Assembly: GCF_049446075.1 (NCBI RefSeq)
Contig: NZ_JBMSEB010000001.1
Coordinates: 1,054,001 to 1,118,000, forward strand
Origin: Humibacter sp049446075
GTDB lineage: Bacteria; Actinomycetota; Actinomycetes; Actinomycetales; Microbacteriaceae
Reading direction: 5' to 3'
DNA: 64,000 bases
The first letter of the stretch is position 1; every line of letters starts with the position of its first letter. Below are positions 16,015 to 24,432 of the stretch, piece by piece. The translations under genes were made by a program, and so were the position numbers. Under the pieces are notes generated by a model that saw nothing but the letters and a program-made list of their open reading frames with translations, was not told where the DNA came from and did no database searches.

Positions 16015-16713
16015 ATGACCGCAACCGTCTTCGCCGCATCGCACGGCACCTCATCCCTCGACGGTCAGGTGGCCGTACGCCGTCTCGTTGAGCAGGTGGC
16101 GGCATCCCTTCCGCTGCGCGTCGTCGGATGCCACGTCGACGTCGAGCAGCCGGATGTCTCGACCGCGATCGCGCAAGCGCCAAACACCGAGCGGGCCGTG
16201 ATCGTGCCGCTGCTGCTGTCGGCTGGGTACCACGTCTTCGTGGATCTCGCCGAGACGGCGGACTCCTCCCCCGTGCCGGCGCAGGTCTGCGCGGCGCTCG
16301 GCCCCGACGAGCGCCTGGTCGAGGTGCTCGCCCTGCGCCTGGCCGAGGCCGGCTACCGGGCGGGCGCCGGCGTCGTGCTCGCCGCCGCCGGTTCGAGCGA
16401 CCAGCGTGCCGTCGACGACTGCCTTGCCACAGGCAGGATGCTCGCCACCCACCTTTCGACGCCCGTCACGGTCGGCTTCCTGTCGGCCGCAACGCCGTCG
16501 CTGGCCGACGCGGTCGCGCAGGCGCGAGACGCAGCCCCCGACGTGCCCGTCTTCACCGCCACCTACCTGCTGGCGCCGGGGTACTTCCTCGACCTCGTGC
16601 GCCGCGCCGGTGCCGACCACGTTGCCGCACCCCTGTTGACTCCGGACTCCACGCCGCAGCAGCTGGTCGACATCGTCGTCGACCGAGCCTCGGCCGTCGT
16701 GCAAAACCCCTAA
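16015..16713 (+). CDS. CbiX-like sirohydrochlorin chelatase
   Basis: It is predicted to insert iron into sirohydrochlorin to make siroheme, the cofactor of the sulfite reductase encoded next. The 232-residue protein has two CbiX-type half-domains. The first begins with ASHGTSS, where the metal-coordinating histidine is expected; the second begins near residue 120 (VVLAAAGSSDQ). The PLLLSAGYHV segment carries a second conserved histidine. Position 146 nt upstream of the siroheme enzyme and in the same direction as cobA strongly supports iron rather than cobalt. No precorrin-2 dehydrogenase gene was seen in the window. Confidence 0.86.
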   Translation: MTATVFAASHGTSSLDGQVAVRRLVEQVAASLPLRVVGCHVDVEQPDVSTAIAQAPNTERAVIVPLLLSAGYHVFVDLAETADSSPVPAQVCAALGPDERLVEVLALRLAEAGYRAGAGVVLAAAGSSDQRAVDDCLATGRMLATHLSTPVTVGFLSAATPSLADAVAQARDAAPDVPVFTATYLLAPGYFLDLVRRAGADHVAAPLLTPDSTPQQLVDIVVDRASAVVQNP

Positions 16714-16731
16714 GTGCGCCAAGCGCAACCA

Positions 16732-16784
16732 CGTCACGAAATGTGACGCCGTGTGTACGGCTGTTGCGTCGGCATCGCGATGCC
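16732..16784 (+). promoter_or_regulatory. Two palindromes upstream of the sulfur operon
   Basis: CGTCAC-GAAAT-GTGACG (16732-16748) is a perfect inverted repeat. GGCATCGCGATGCC (16771-16784) is a perfect 14-bp palindrome. They lie about 50-67 and 15-28 bp before the -10 box, good places for a sulfur-responsive regulator. Confidence 0.5.
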
Positions 16785-16798
16785 CGGCCGGCGAAACG

Positions 16799-16804
16799 TA
16801 GCGT
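16799..16804 (+). promoter_or_regulatory. -10 box of the sulfur assimilation operon
   Basis: TAGCGT predicts a start near 16811 and a leader of about 54 nt. No riboswitch-like structure was recognised in that leader. Confidence 0.45.
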
Positions 16805-16864
16805 GAACGCGACATCCGTCTCGCCCCTTCGTCTGCTTTCGGGGCATCCATCAGCGAGGTGAGC

Positions 16865-18571
16865 ATGACGTCAGTGGAATCGCGCCCGGCCAGGCTTGTG
16901 CGTCCGCCACGCACCGGTGTGCCGAACGGGCAGTGGAAGGTCGACGGTCGCGCGCCGCTGAACGGCAACGAGGAGCTCAAGCAGGCCGACGACGGCCTCA
17001 ACGTGCGCGATCGCATCGAGACCGTCTACGCCAAGGGCGGTTTCGACAGCATCGACTCGGGCGACCTGCACGGCCGCTTCCGCTGGTGGGGCCTCTACAC
17101 CCAGCGCAAACCGGGCATCGATGGCGGGCGTACTGCGACGCTCGAACCCGAGGAGCTCGAGGACCGCTATTTCATGATGCGTGTGCGCATCGACGGAGGC
17201 GCCCTGACGACGCAGCAGTTGCGGGTCGTCGGCGAGATCTCGCGTGAGTTCGGTCGCGACTCGGCCGACCTCACAGACAGGCAGAACATCCAGCTGCACT
17301 GGGTGGAGATCGAATCGGTGCCGGAGATCTGGCGCCGGCTGGAGGCCGTCGGCCTGCGCACGACCGAGGCGTGCGGCGACGTGCCGCGCGTCATCCTCGG
17401 CAGCCCGGTCGCCGGCATCGCGGCGGACGAGATCATCGACCCAACACCCGTGATCGACGAGATCTCGCGTCGTTACATCGGGAACCCGGAGTTCTCCAAC
17501 CTGCCGCGCAAGTACAAGACGGCCATCACCGGGCATCCGAGCCAGGATGTCGTGCACGAGATCAACGACATCGCCTTCGTCGGCGTCGTGCACCCGCAAC
17601 TCGGGCCCGGTTACGACCTCTGGGTCGGCGGCGCACTGTCGACCACGCCAAGACTCGGCGAGCGCCTCGGCGCGTTCGTCACCGAGGAGCAGGCGGCAGA
17701 TGTCTGGGAGGGCGTCACCTCGATCTTCCGCGACTACGGCTACCGCAGGCTGCGGAACAAGGCCCGGCTGAAGTTCCTGCTGGCCGACTGGGGTCCGCAG
17801 AAGTTCCGCGAGGTGCTCGAGCGCGAGTATCTCGGGTTCGAGCTCGCCGACGGGCCGGCTGCTCCCAAGCCGGCAGGTCCCGGCGACCACGTCGGCGTGC
17901 ACTGGCAGAAGGACGGCAATCACTACATCGGCGTCGCACCCACGGTCGGCCGGCTCTCAGGCACCACCCTCGTGGCACTGGCCGACGCCCTCGAGGCGCA
18001 CGGCTCGCACCGGCTACGCACGACGCCGCACCAGAAGCTCGTGGTGCTCGACGTGGCCGGGGACCAGGTCGAGCCACTCATCGCGCGGCTTGATGAGCTC
18101 GGACTGTCCGCCAGGCCGAGCCCGTTCCGGCGCTCGACCATCGCCTGCACGGGTCTGGAGTACTGCAAGCTGGCCATCGTCGACACCAAAGACACCGCGA
18201 CGGATGCCATCGCGGCGCTCGAGGGACGGCTCGCCGGTCTCGAACTCCCGCACCCGATCAGCCTGCACATCAACGGATGCCCCAACTCGTGCGCGCGTAT
18301 CCAGACCGCAGACATCGGCCTGAAGGGGCAGCTCATCACCGACGAGCACGGCGTTCAGGCGCCCGGGTTCCAGGTGCACCTGGGCGGCGGGCTCGCCTCC
18401 GACACCCGTGAGGAAGCGGGTCTCGGCAGAACCGTTCGCGGACTCAAGGTCACCTCAGAGGACCTCGTGGACTACGTCGAGCGCATCACCAGACGCTGGG
18501 TCGGCGAACGGGCCGACGATCAGACCTTCGCCGAATGGGCGTTGTCGGCCGACGAGGAGGCACTGCGATGA
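16865..18571 (+). CDS. sir: Ferredoxin-dependent sulfite (nitrite/sulfite) reductase
   Basis: It reduces sulfite to sulfide with six electrons, using siroheme and a 4Fe-4S cluster. The 568-residue protein has the duplicated ferredoxin-like plus siroheme-binding layout. Cluster ligands are visible near the C-terminal third as C-x5-C (CTGLEYC) and C-x3-C (CPNSC). By sequence alone it could be a nitrite reductase; the neighbours cysH, cysD and cysN make sulfite the substrate. The start is ATG 16865, preceded by GAGGTG; GTG 16859 in frame is the alternative. Its stop overlaps cysH by 4 nt. Confidence 0.94.
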   Translation: MTSVESRPARLVRPPRTGVPNGQWKVDGRAPLNGNEELKQADDGLNVRDRIETVYAKGGFDSIDSGDLHGRFRWWGLYTQRKPGIDGGRTATLEPEELEDRYFMMRVRIDGGALTTQQLRVVGEISREFGRDSADLTDRQNIQLHWVEIESVPEIWRRLEAVGLRTTEACGDVPRVILGSPVAGIAADEIIDPTPVIDEISRRYIGNPEFSNLPRKYKTAITGHPSQDVVHEINDIAFVGVVHPQLGPGYDLWVGGALSTTPRLGERLGAFVTEEQAADVWEGVTSIFRDYGYRRLRNKARLKFLLADWGPQKFREVLEREYLGFELADGPAAPKPAGPGDHVGVHWQKDGNHYIGVAPTVGRLSGTTLVALADALEAHGSHRLRTTPHQKLVVLDVAGDQVEPLIARLDELGLSARPSPFRRSTIACTGLEYCKLAIVDTKDTATDAIAALEGRLAGLELPHPISLHINGCPNSCARIQTADIGLKGQLITDEHGVQAPGFQVHLGGGLASDTREEAGLGRTVRGLKVTSEDLVDYVERITRRWVGERADDQTFAEWALSADEEALR

Positions 18572-19320
18572 CGTCAGAGATCGCACCGACCACGGGTGTA
18601 CGCGTGGCCAAGCGCGAGGAGCCCGAGCTACGGGCGCTCGCCGAGCGTGGCGCGGCCGAACTCGGGTCGCTCACCGAGCACGAGGCATCCGCGGCAGACG
18701 TGGTCGCCTGGGTGGCCGAGAACGTGCCCGTCGGAGCCGCGGCGGTGGCCTGCTCCATGGCCGACGCGGTGCTGCCGCATGTCGTTGCGCAGTCGCTGCC
18801 CGGTGTCGACGTGCTGTTCCTCGACACGGGATACCACTTTCTCGAGACCCGCATCACTCGAGACGAGGTCGCCAGAACGCTCGACGTGCGCCTGGTGGAC
18901 GTGCTGCCGGAGCAGACCGTTGCACAGCAGGATGCCGCGCACGGCAAAGACCTCTTCGCCCGCGACCCTGGACTGTGCTGCCAGCTGCGCAAGGTGGCGC
19001 CGCTTGCGAAGGCGCTCTCCGGCTACGAGCTCTGGTTCACGGGTGTTCGCAGGGACGAGTCTCCGACGCGCACGAACACACCGCTCATCGACTTCGACGA
19101 GCGGCACGGGCTGATCAAGGTGAACCCGCTCGCTGCGTGGACCTTCGACGAGCTGCTCGATTACGCGGGAGAGCACTCGGTGCCGCTCAATCTGCTGCTC
19201 TCCAACGGGTACCCGTCGATCGGCTGCGAGCCGTGCACGAAGCCCGTCGCCCCTGGTGAGGATCCGCGGTCAGGCCGCTGGGCCGGACTCGCGAAGACGG
19301 AATGCGGGATCCACCTATGA
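18568..19320 (+). CDS. cysH: APS reductase (assimilatory, 4Fe-4S type)
   Basis: It reduces adenylyl sulfate to sulfite and AMP with thioredoxin. The 250-residue product has the cluster motifs CCQLRK and CEPC that distinguish APS reductases from PAPS reductases, and the catalytic C-terminal ECGIHL. The sugar-phosphate loop LDTGYHFLETR and the ATP-PPase-like core are present. Use of APS fits the absence of an APS kinase, either free or fused to CysN. ATG 18568 overlaps the sir stop (ATGA), and its own stop overlaps cysD in the same way. Confidence 0.95.
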   Translation: MTSEIAPTTGVRVAKREEPELRALAERGAAELGSLTEHEASAADVVAWVAENVPVGAAAVACSMADAVLPHVVAQSLPGVDVLFLDTGYHFLETRITRDEVARTLDVRLVDVLPEQTVAQQDAAHGKDLFARDPGLCCQLRKVAPLAKALSGYELWFTGVRRDESPTRTNTPLIDFDERHGLIKVNPLAAWTFDELLDYAGEHSVPLNLLLSNGYPSIGCEPCTKPVAPGEDPRSGRWAGLAKTECGIHL

Positions 19321-20330
19321 CCGCGACAGAGCTGACCGCGACGGAGCCGGCTACGCCAGCGCCGGCCACGCCGGCGCCCGCCACCACAGCGCCCGCCACC
19401 ACAGAGCCGAGCGCGGTGAATCTCGTTCCCGCATCCGGCGTCGACAGCGCGCTCGACGTGCTGGAGAACGAGGCGATCCACATCATCCGCGAGGTGGTGG
19501 CCGAGTTCGACCGGCCGGTCATGCTGTTCTCGGGCGGCAAGGACTCCGTGGTCATGCTGCACCTTGCCGCCAAGGCGTTCTGGCCGGCGCGCATCCCGTT
19601 CCCCGTGTTGCACGTGGACACGGGCCACAACTTCCCCGAGGTGCTCGAGTTCCGCGACGCGACGGTCGCCCGCCTCGGGCTCACGCTCGAGGTCGCGAAC
19701 GTGCAGGACTACATCGACGACGGCCGCCTGTTCGAGCGCGCAGACGGCACCCGCAACCCGCTGCAGACGGTTCCGCTGCTCGACGCCATCCGTGACAACA
19801 GGCACGACGCGGTCTTCGGCGGCGGGCGGCGCGACGAAGACAAGGCGCGAGCCAAGGAACGCATCCTGTCGCTGCGGGACGAGTTCGGTCAGTGGGACCC
19901 GCGCAACCAGCGACCTGAGCTCTGGAACCTCTACAACGGCAGGCACACGCCTGGCCAGCACGTTCGCGCGTTCCCGATCAGTAACTGGTCGGAGCTCGAC
20001 GTGTGGCGCTACATCGAGCGCGAGAACATCGAGCTGCCGACCCTCTACTTCGCGCACGAGCGTGAGGTCTATTGCCGCGACGGCATGTGGCGCGCCGTAT
20101 CGCCGGTGTCTCCGCCGCGCGACACCGAGGCCGTCGAGGTGCGCACGGTGCGCTACCGGACCGTTGGCGACATGTCGTGCACGGGCGCTGTCGAATCGGA
20201 CGCCTCAGACGTGGCATCCGTCGTGCGTGAGGTCGCGGCATCGACGCTGACGGAGCGCGGTGCGACCCGAGCAGACGACCGCATCAGCGAGGCCGGCATG
20301 GAAGACCGCAAGAAGGACGGGTACTTCTGA
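19317..20330 (+). CDS. cysD: Sulfate adenylyltransferase subunit 2
   Basis: The catalytic subunit of ATP sulfurylase, forming APS from sulfate and ATP together with the GTPase CysN. The 337-residue protein carries the PP-loop FSGGKDSVVML, LHVDTGHNFPE, and the C-terminal block RKKDGYF. The first 35 residues are an unusual Thr/Ala/Pro-rich stretch (ATPAPATPAPATT) ahead of the normal domain start near ALDVLENEAIHIIRE, probably disordered. ATG 19317 overlaps the cysH stop by 4 nt. The stop shares its final A with the cysN ATG. Confidence 0.95.
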   Translation: MTATELTATEPATPAPATPAPATTAPATTEPSAVNLVPASGVDSALDVLENEAIHIIREVVAEFDRPVMLFSGGKDSVVMLHLAAKAFWPARIPFPVLHVDTGHNFPEVLEFRDATVARLGLTLEVANVQDYIDDGRLFERADGTRNPLQTVPLLDAIRDNRHDAVFGGGRRDEDKARAKERILSLRDEFGQWDPRNQRPELWNLYNGRHTPGQHVRAFPISNWSELDVWRYIERENIELPTLYFAHEREVYCRDGMWRAVSPVSPPRDTEAVEVRTVRYRTVGDMSCTGAVESDASDVASVVREVAASTLTERGATRADDRISEAGMEDRKKDGYF

Positions 20331-21646
20331 TGCGCGCACTGTTCCGTTTCGCCACGGCCGGCTCGGTCGACGACGGCAAGTCGACGCTCGTGGGTCGCCT
20401 GCTGCACGACTCCAAGTCGATCCTCGCCGACCAGTGGGATGCCATCGCCCGCGTGAGCCAGGAGCGCGGCTTCGGCGGCGGCGAACGCGTCGACCTTGCT
20501 CTGCTCACGGACGGCCTGCGGGCCGAGCGGGAGCAGGGCATCACCATCGACGTCGCCTACCGCTACTTCGCAACCGACAGGCGAAGCTTCATCCTCGCCG
20601 ACTGCCCCGGGCACGTGCAGTACACGCGCAACATGGTCACCGGCTCCACCACGGCGGATGCCGTCGTCGTGCTGATCGACGTGCGCAAGGGTGTGCTGGA
20701 GCAGACCCGTCGGCACCTCTCCGTCGTGCAGCTGCTGCGCGTTCCGCACCTGGTGGTCGCCGTCAACAAGATCGACTTGGTCGGCTACGACGAGTCCGTG
20801 TTCCGTGCCGTGGAGCGCGACGTGCTCGCGGTAGCATCCAGCCTCGGCCTCGAGGACGTCATCGTCGTTCCGGTGTCGGCGCTCGAAGGCGACAACGTGG
20901 TGAACAAGTCGCCCAGCACACCTTGGTACGACGGCCTTCCGCTGCTCCAGCTGCTCGAGAGCCTCGAGGTGATCGACGAGGTGGAGAACACGCTGGCGCC
21001 GTTCCGGTTGCCGGTGCAGACCGTCATCCGTCCGCAGGGTGCACTGGCACCCGGGCTCGACGCGGATGCCTTCCACGACTACCGCGCGTTCGCGGGGCAG
21101 GTGGCGTCCGGTTCCGTCCGGGTGGGCGACGAGGTCACTGTGCTGCCCGCGGGCATCCGCACCCGGGTGACCGCGATCGACATCGCGGGGCGCAGTCTCG
21201 AGACGGCTGTCGCCTCCCAGTCGATAGCGCTCCGACTCGCGGACGAGATCGACGCGGCGCGAGGCAGCGTCATCGTCGCAGCAGGAGACGAGCCGTTGCT
21301 CGTGCCGGAGCTGACCGCGTCGCTGTTCTGGCTCGACCCGCGCCCGCTCCAGCCTGGAGCACGCGTGCTCGTGAAGTACGGAACCTCGACCGTGCAGGCC
21401 ATCGTCGCCTCGCTCGAAGGCCGCCGCGATCTCGAAACGCTCGAACTCGAGTCCGCCGAGCGCCTCGAGGTGAACGACATCGGCAGCGCTCGGCTGAGGC
21501 TCGCGTCGGCGCTTCCCCTTCTCCCCTACTCCGTGCACCGCAGAGCAGGCGCATTCGTCGTGATCCACCCGCAGGACGGCGCCACCCTCGCGGCGGGGAT
21601 CGTCACGAACGAACCGAGCACCACCGACACGAGGACAGCAGCATGA
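20330..21646 (+). CDS. cysN: Sulfate adenylyltransferase subunit 1 (GTPase)
   Basis: An EF-Tu-like GTPase that drives sulfate activation by CysD. The 438-residue product has G1 AGSVDDGKST, G3 DCPGH and G4 NKID in the first 160 residues, followed by two beta-barrel domains. It ends where a CysC-fused version would continue, so no APS kinase is attached, in line with an APS-type CysH. ATG 20330 overlaps the cysD stop by one base, and the stop overlaps the next gene's ATG. Confidence 0.95.
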   Translation: MRALFRFATAGSVDDGKSTLVGRLLHDSKSILADQWDAIARVSQERGFGGGERVDLALLTDGLRAEREQGITIDVAYRYFATDRRSFILADCPGHVQYTRNMVTGSTTADAVVVLIDVRKGVLEQTRRHLSVVQLLRVPHLVVAVNKIDLVGYDESVFRAVERDVLAVASSLGLEDVIVVPVSALEGDNVVNKSPSTPWYDGLPLLQLLESLEVIDEVENTLAPFRLPVQTVIRPQGALAPGLDADAFHDYRAFAGQVASGSVRVGDEVTVLPAGIRTRVTAIDIAGRSLETAVASQSIALRLADEIDAARGSVIVAAGDEPLLVPELTASLFWLDPRPLQPGARVLVKYGTSTVQAIVASLEGRRDLETLELESAERLEVNDIGSARLRLASALPLLPYSVHRRAGAFVVIHPQDGATLAAGIVTNEPSTTDTRTAA

Positions 21647-22749
21647 CTTCACAGCTCTCACGACGTGCCTTCTCACAGCTCGCCGTCGCCGCCATGGGCG
21701 CGGCGGTGGTCGGGACGCTCGCCGGATGCTCCGCTGCTGACGCCGCACCGACCGCCTCCGCCGGGAAAGCCGCAGTCAAGGGCACTGCGGCCACGAAGCT
21801 CAGGCTCGGATACTTCGACAATGTCACGCACGCACCGGCGCTGGTCGGGCTGCAGCAGGGCATCCTCAAGAAGAGCCTGGGTTCCACCTCGATCACGACG
21901 GAGATCTTCAACGCCGGTCCGGCTGCCGTCGAGGCCCTGAGCGCCGGCGCGATCGACGCTGCATTCATCGGGCCGAGTCCCGCCATCAACTCCTTCGCCT
22001 CCAGTGGCGGAGAGTCGATCCGCATCATCGCGGGAGCCACGAACGGCGGCGCCGCGCTCGTCGTGGCGAAGGGCATCACGAAGGCATCGCAGCTGAAGGG
22101 CAAGACGCTCGCAACGCCCCAGCTGGGCAACACGCAAGACGTCGCTCTGCGTACCTGGCTCGCCAAGCAGGGGTTCACCACCTCGCTCACAGGCGGGGGC
22201 GACGTCACCATCACGCCGACGGACAACGCCCAGACCCTCGCGCTGTTCAAGCAGGGCAAGATCGACGGCGCGTGGCTGCCGGAGCCGTGGGTCTCGCGGC
22301 TCGTCATCGAGGGCGGCGCGCACGTGCTCGTCAACGAGACATCGCAGTGGACAGGCGGCAGGTTCCCAACCACGGTGCTGGTCGCCAATCAGACCTTCAT
22401 CGACGCGCACGGGCCGACGGTGAGCGCCCTGCTCAAGGGTCACGCGGCATCTGTCGACTGGCTGAACTCGCACTCGAAGGCGGATGCCGCGACATCCATC
22501 AACGCCAAGCTCGTCGCCGACAGCGGGGCGAGTCTCGACAACACCGAGCTGACCAGAGCGCTCGGGCAGGTGACGTTCAGCCTCGACCCGGTCGCCTCGA
22601 CGTTCGCGCTGCTGCAGAGCCACGCGGTCAAGCTCGGCCTGACGAAATCGGCCGACCTGCACGGCATCTTCGACCTCACCGCTCTCAACACGCTGCTGAC
22701 GGCCGCGAAGAAGCCCGCGATCTCCCCCGACGGGCTCGGAGTGAAATGA
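21643..22749 (+). CDS. ABC transporter substrate-binding lipoprotein (sulfonate/nitrate type)
   Basis: A 368-residue SsuA/TauA/NrtA-like binding protein. The N-terminus has an RR-containing signal (SRRAFSQ), a hydrophobic core and a lipobox ending LAGC, so it is a lipid-anchored extracellular protein. The mature part has the family pattern LRLGYFDNVTHAPALVGLQQGIL and LATPQLGNTQDVALRTWL. The ligand could be a sulfonate, or sulfate itself because it sits inside the cys operon where corynebacteria carry a sulfate permease gene. ATG 21643 overlaps the cysN stop by 4 nt. Confidence 0.87.
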   Translation: MTSQLSRRAFSQLAVAAMGAAVVGTLAGCSAADAAPTASAGKAAVKGTAATKLRLGYFDNVTHAPALVGLQQGILKKSLGSTSITTEIFNAGPAAVEALSAGAIDAAFIGPSPAINSFASSGGESIRIIAGATNGGAALVVAKGITKASQLKGKTLATPQLGNTQDVALRTWLAKQGFTTSLTGGGDVTITPTDNAQTLALFKQGKIDGAWLPEPWVSRLVIEGGAHVLVNETSQWTGGRFPTTVLVANQTFIDAHGPTVSALLKGHAASVDWLNSHSKADAATSINAKLVADSGASLDNTELTRALGQVTFSLDPVASTFALLQSHAVKLGLTKSADLHGIFDLTALNTLLTAAKKPAISPDGLGVK

Positions 22750-23495
22750 CGACCGCACCGCCCGCCATCAGCATCGACGGCCTCACGAAGCGCTTCGGGG
22801 CCGGACAACCGCTCGTGCTCGACGGCATCGAGCTGCAGGTGGCGCGCGGCGAGTTCGTGTGCCTGCTCGGGGCATCCGGGTGCGGCAAGTCGACACTGCT
22901 CAACATCATCGCCGGGCTCGAACAGCCCACGTCCGGCACGGTGAGCGTGCCAAGCGGGCGCACCGCTGTCATGTTCCAGGACTCGGCGCTCTTTCCGTGG
23001 CTCACGGCGCAGCGCAACGTAGAGCTCGCGCTCCGGCTCGGCGGCGTGCCTGCCGGTGAGCGTGTCACCCGTGCGCTCGAACTCCTCGAGCTCGTCAACC
23101 TGGCCGACGCGGCGGCGAAGCGTCCGCACGAGCTCTCGGGCGGTATGCGGCAGCGTGTCGCCCTCGCCAGGGCACTCGCACAAGACCGCGACGTTCTGCT
23201 CATGGACGAGCCGTTCGCGGCGCTGGATGCCATCACGCGCGACATCCTGCACGACCAGCTGGAGCGCATCTGGCGCGAGACCGGCCGCACGATCGTGTTC
23301 GTCACGCATAACGTGCGCGAAGCGATTCGATTGGGTGAGCGCGTCGTGCTGCTGTCATCGCGGCCCGGCAGGGTCGCCAGCGAGTGGCTCGTCGACGACG
23401 ACCTGCACACCGGGGCCGACGGCGCGGATGCCGCACGCCTGGCCGCGGAGATCACGGAGCGGTTGCGCGGAGAGCTGGTGCGCCATGTCGCTTGA
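22746..23495 (+). CDS. ABC transporter ATP-binding protein (SsuB/TauB type)
   Basis: The 249-residue ATPase of the sulfur-source importer. Walker A is GASGCGKST near residue 43, the Q-loop lies in MFQDSALFPWLT, the signature is LSGGMRQRVALARAL and Walker B is VLLMDEPFAALD, followed by the H-loop in FVTHNVREA. The Q-loop PWLT and VREAIRL segments are typical of the nitrate/sulfonate/taurine branch. ATG 22746 overlaps the binding-protein stop by 4 nt, and its end overlaps the permease start by 11 nt. Confidence 0.94.
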   Translation: MTTAPPAISIDGLTKRFGAGQPLVLDGIELQVARGEFVCLLGASGCGKSTLLNIIAGLEQPTSGTVSVPSGRTAVMFQDSALFPWLTAQRNVELALRLGGVPAGERVTRALELLELVNLADAAAKRPHELSGGMRQRVALARALAQDRDVLLMDEPFAALDAITRDILHDQLERIWRETGRTIVFVTHNVREAIRLGERVVLLSSRPGRVASEWLVDDDLHTGADGADAARLAAEITERLRGELVRHVA

Positions 23496-24432
23496 GGTCG
23501 ACGAGCAGGCCCTCAGCATGCGGCCGCTGCACGGCGCAGATCGCTACGCCCTGGCCGAGGTAGAGGCGGGACTGGACTCCCTGCAGGCCCAGGAGCAGCG
23601 CCCGGCACGCTCGTGGCGCCGGGTGACGAGCAGCGTGCTGCTGCCGATCGCACTTCTCGCCGTGCTCGTCGCGGCCTGGCAGCTCTACGTTCTGATCGCT
23701 CACCCGCGGCCCGACATCGTGCCGAGCCCCGTGGCGGTCGCCCAATCGTTCAGCGACCTGTGGTCGTCCGGGCGATTCGGCCAGGCGATGCTCACGAGCC
23801 TCGAACGCGGCGTGCTGGGCTTCCTCATCGCCGTGGCGGTCGGGACGCCGCTCGGCCTGCTGCTGTCGGAAGTGCCGCTGCTGCGCCGGGCGCTCGGCCC
23901 GCTCATCTCCGGACTCCAGGTGCTGCCGTCCGTCGCGTGGGTGCCTGCCGCCATCCTCTGGTTCGGGCTCTCCGACGCCACGGCGTACTTCGTCGTTCTG
24001 ATGGGCGCTACACCGTCGATCGTGAACGGTCTGCTGTCCGGCGTCGACCAGGTTCCGCCCCAGTTCCGCCGCGTGGGCACGGTGCTCGGCGCATCCCGCT
24101 GGCAGCAGGCCACGCTGGTCGTCCTTCCCGCCGCGCTGCCCGGGTACGTGGGAGGCCTCAAGCAGGGCTGGGCGTTCTCGTGGCGGTCCCTCATGGCGGC
24201 GGAGATCATCACCACCGGCGGCACGATGGGCTTCGGCCTCGGCACGCTGCTCGATCAGAGCAGGCAACTCGCCGACCTGCCCGGCGTGATCGTGACGATC
24301 GTCGGCATCCTCGCCATCGGCATCGTCGTCGAGCTGCTCGTGTTCGCACCGATCGAGCGCCGGATGGCACGCCGACGCGGTCTCGCACGCAGCGCGGGTC
24401 AGCGGATCGGCTCCACGGGGAGTCCCCTGTGA
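23485..24432 (+). CDS. ABC transporter permease (SsuC/TauC type)
   Basis: A 315-residue inner-membrane permease with about six helices. An N-terminal cytoplasmic segment of 40 residues precedes the first helix (LLPIALLAVLVAAWQLYVL). The EAA loop that contacts the ATPase is in FRRVGTVLGASRWQQATLVVLPAALPGYVGGLKQ. Sequence and order identify the nitrate/sulfonate/taurine permease family. The stop overlaps GTG 24429 of cobA. Confidence 0.93.
   Translation: MSLEVDEQALSMRPLHGADRYALAEVEAGLDSLQAQEQRPARSWRRVTSSVLLPIALLAVLVAAWQLYVLIAHPRPDIVPSPVAVAQSFSDLWSSGRFGQAMLTSLERGVLGFLIAVAVGTPLGLLLSEVPLLRRALGPLISGLQVLPSVAWVPAAILWFGLSDATAYFVVLMGATPSIVNGLLSGVDQVPPQFRRVGTVLGASRWQQATLVVLPAALPGYVGGLKQGWAFSWRSLMAAEIITTGGTMGFGLGTLLDQSRQLADLPGVIVTIVGILAIGIVVELLVFAPIERRMARRRGLARSAGQRIGSTGSPL

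Noticed and set aside
16811..16864. SAM or cobalamin riboswitch in the sulfur operon leader
   Set aside because: The predicted leader is only about 54 nt with none of the conserved cores; the palindromes lie upstream of the -10 box, in DNA not RNA.
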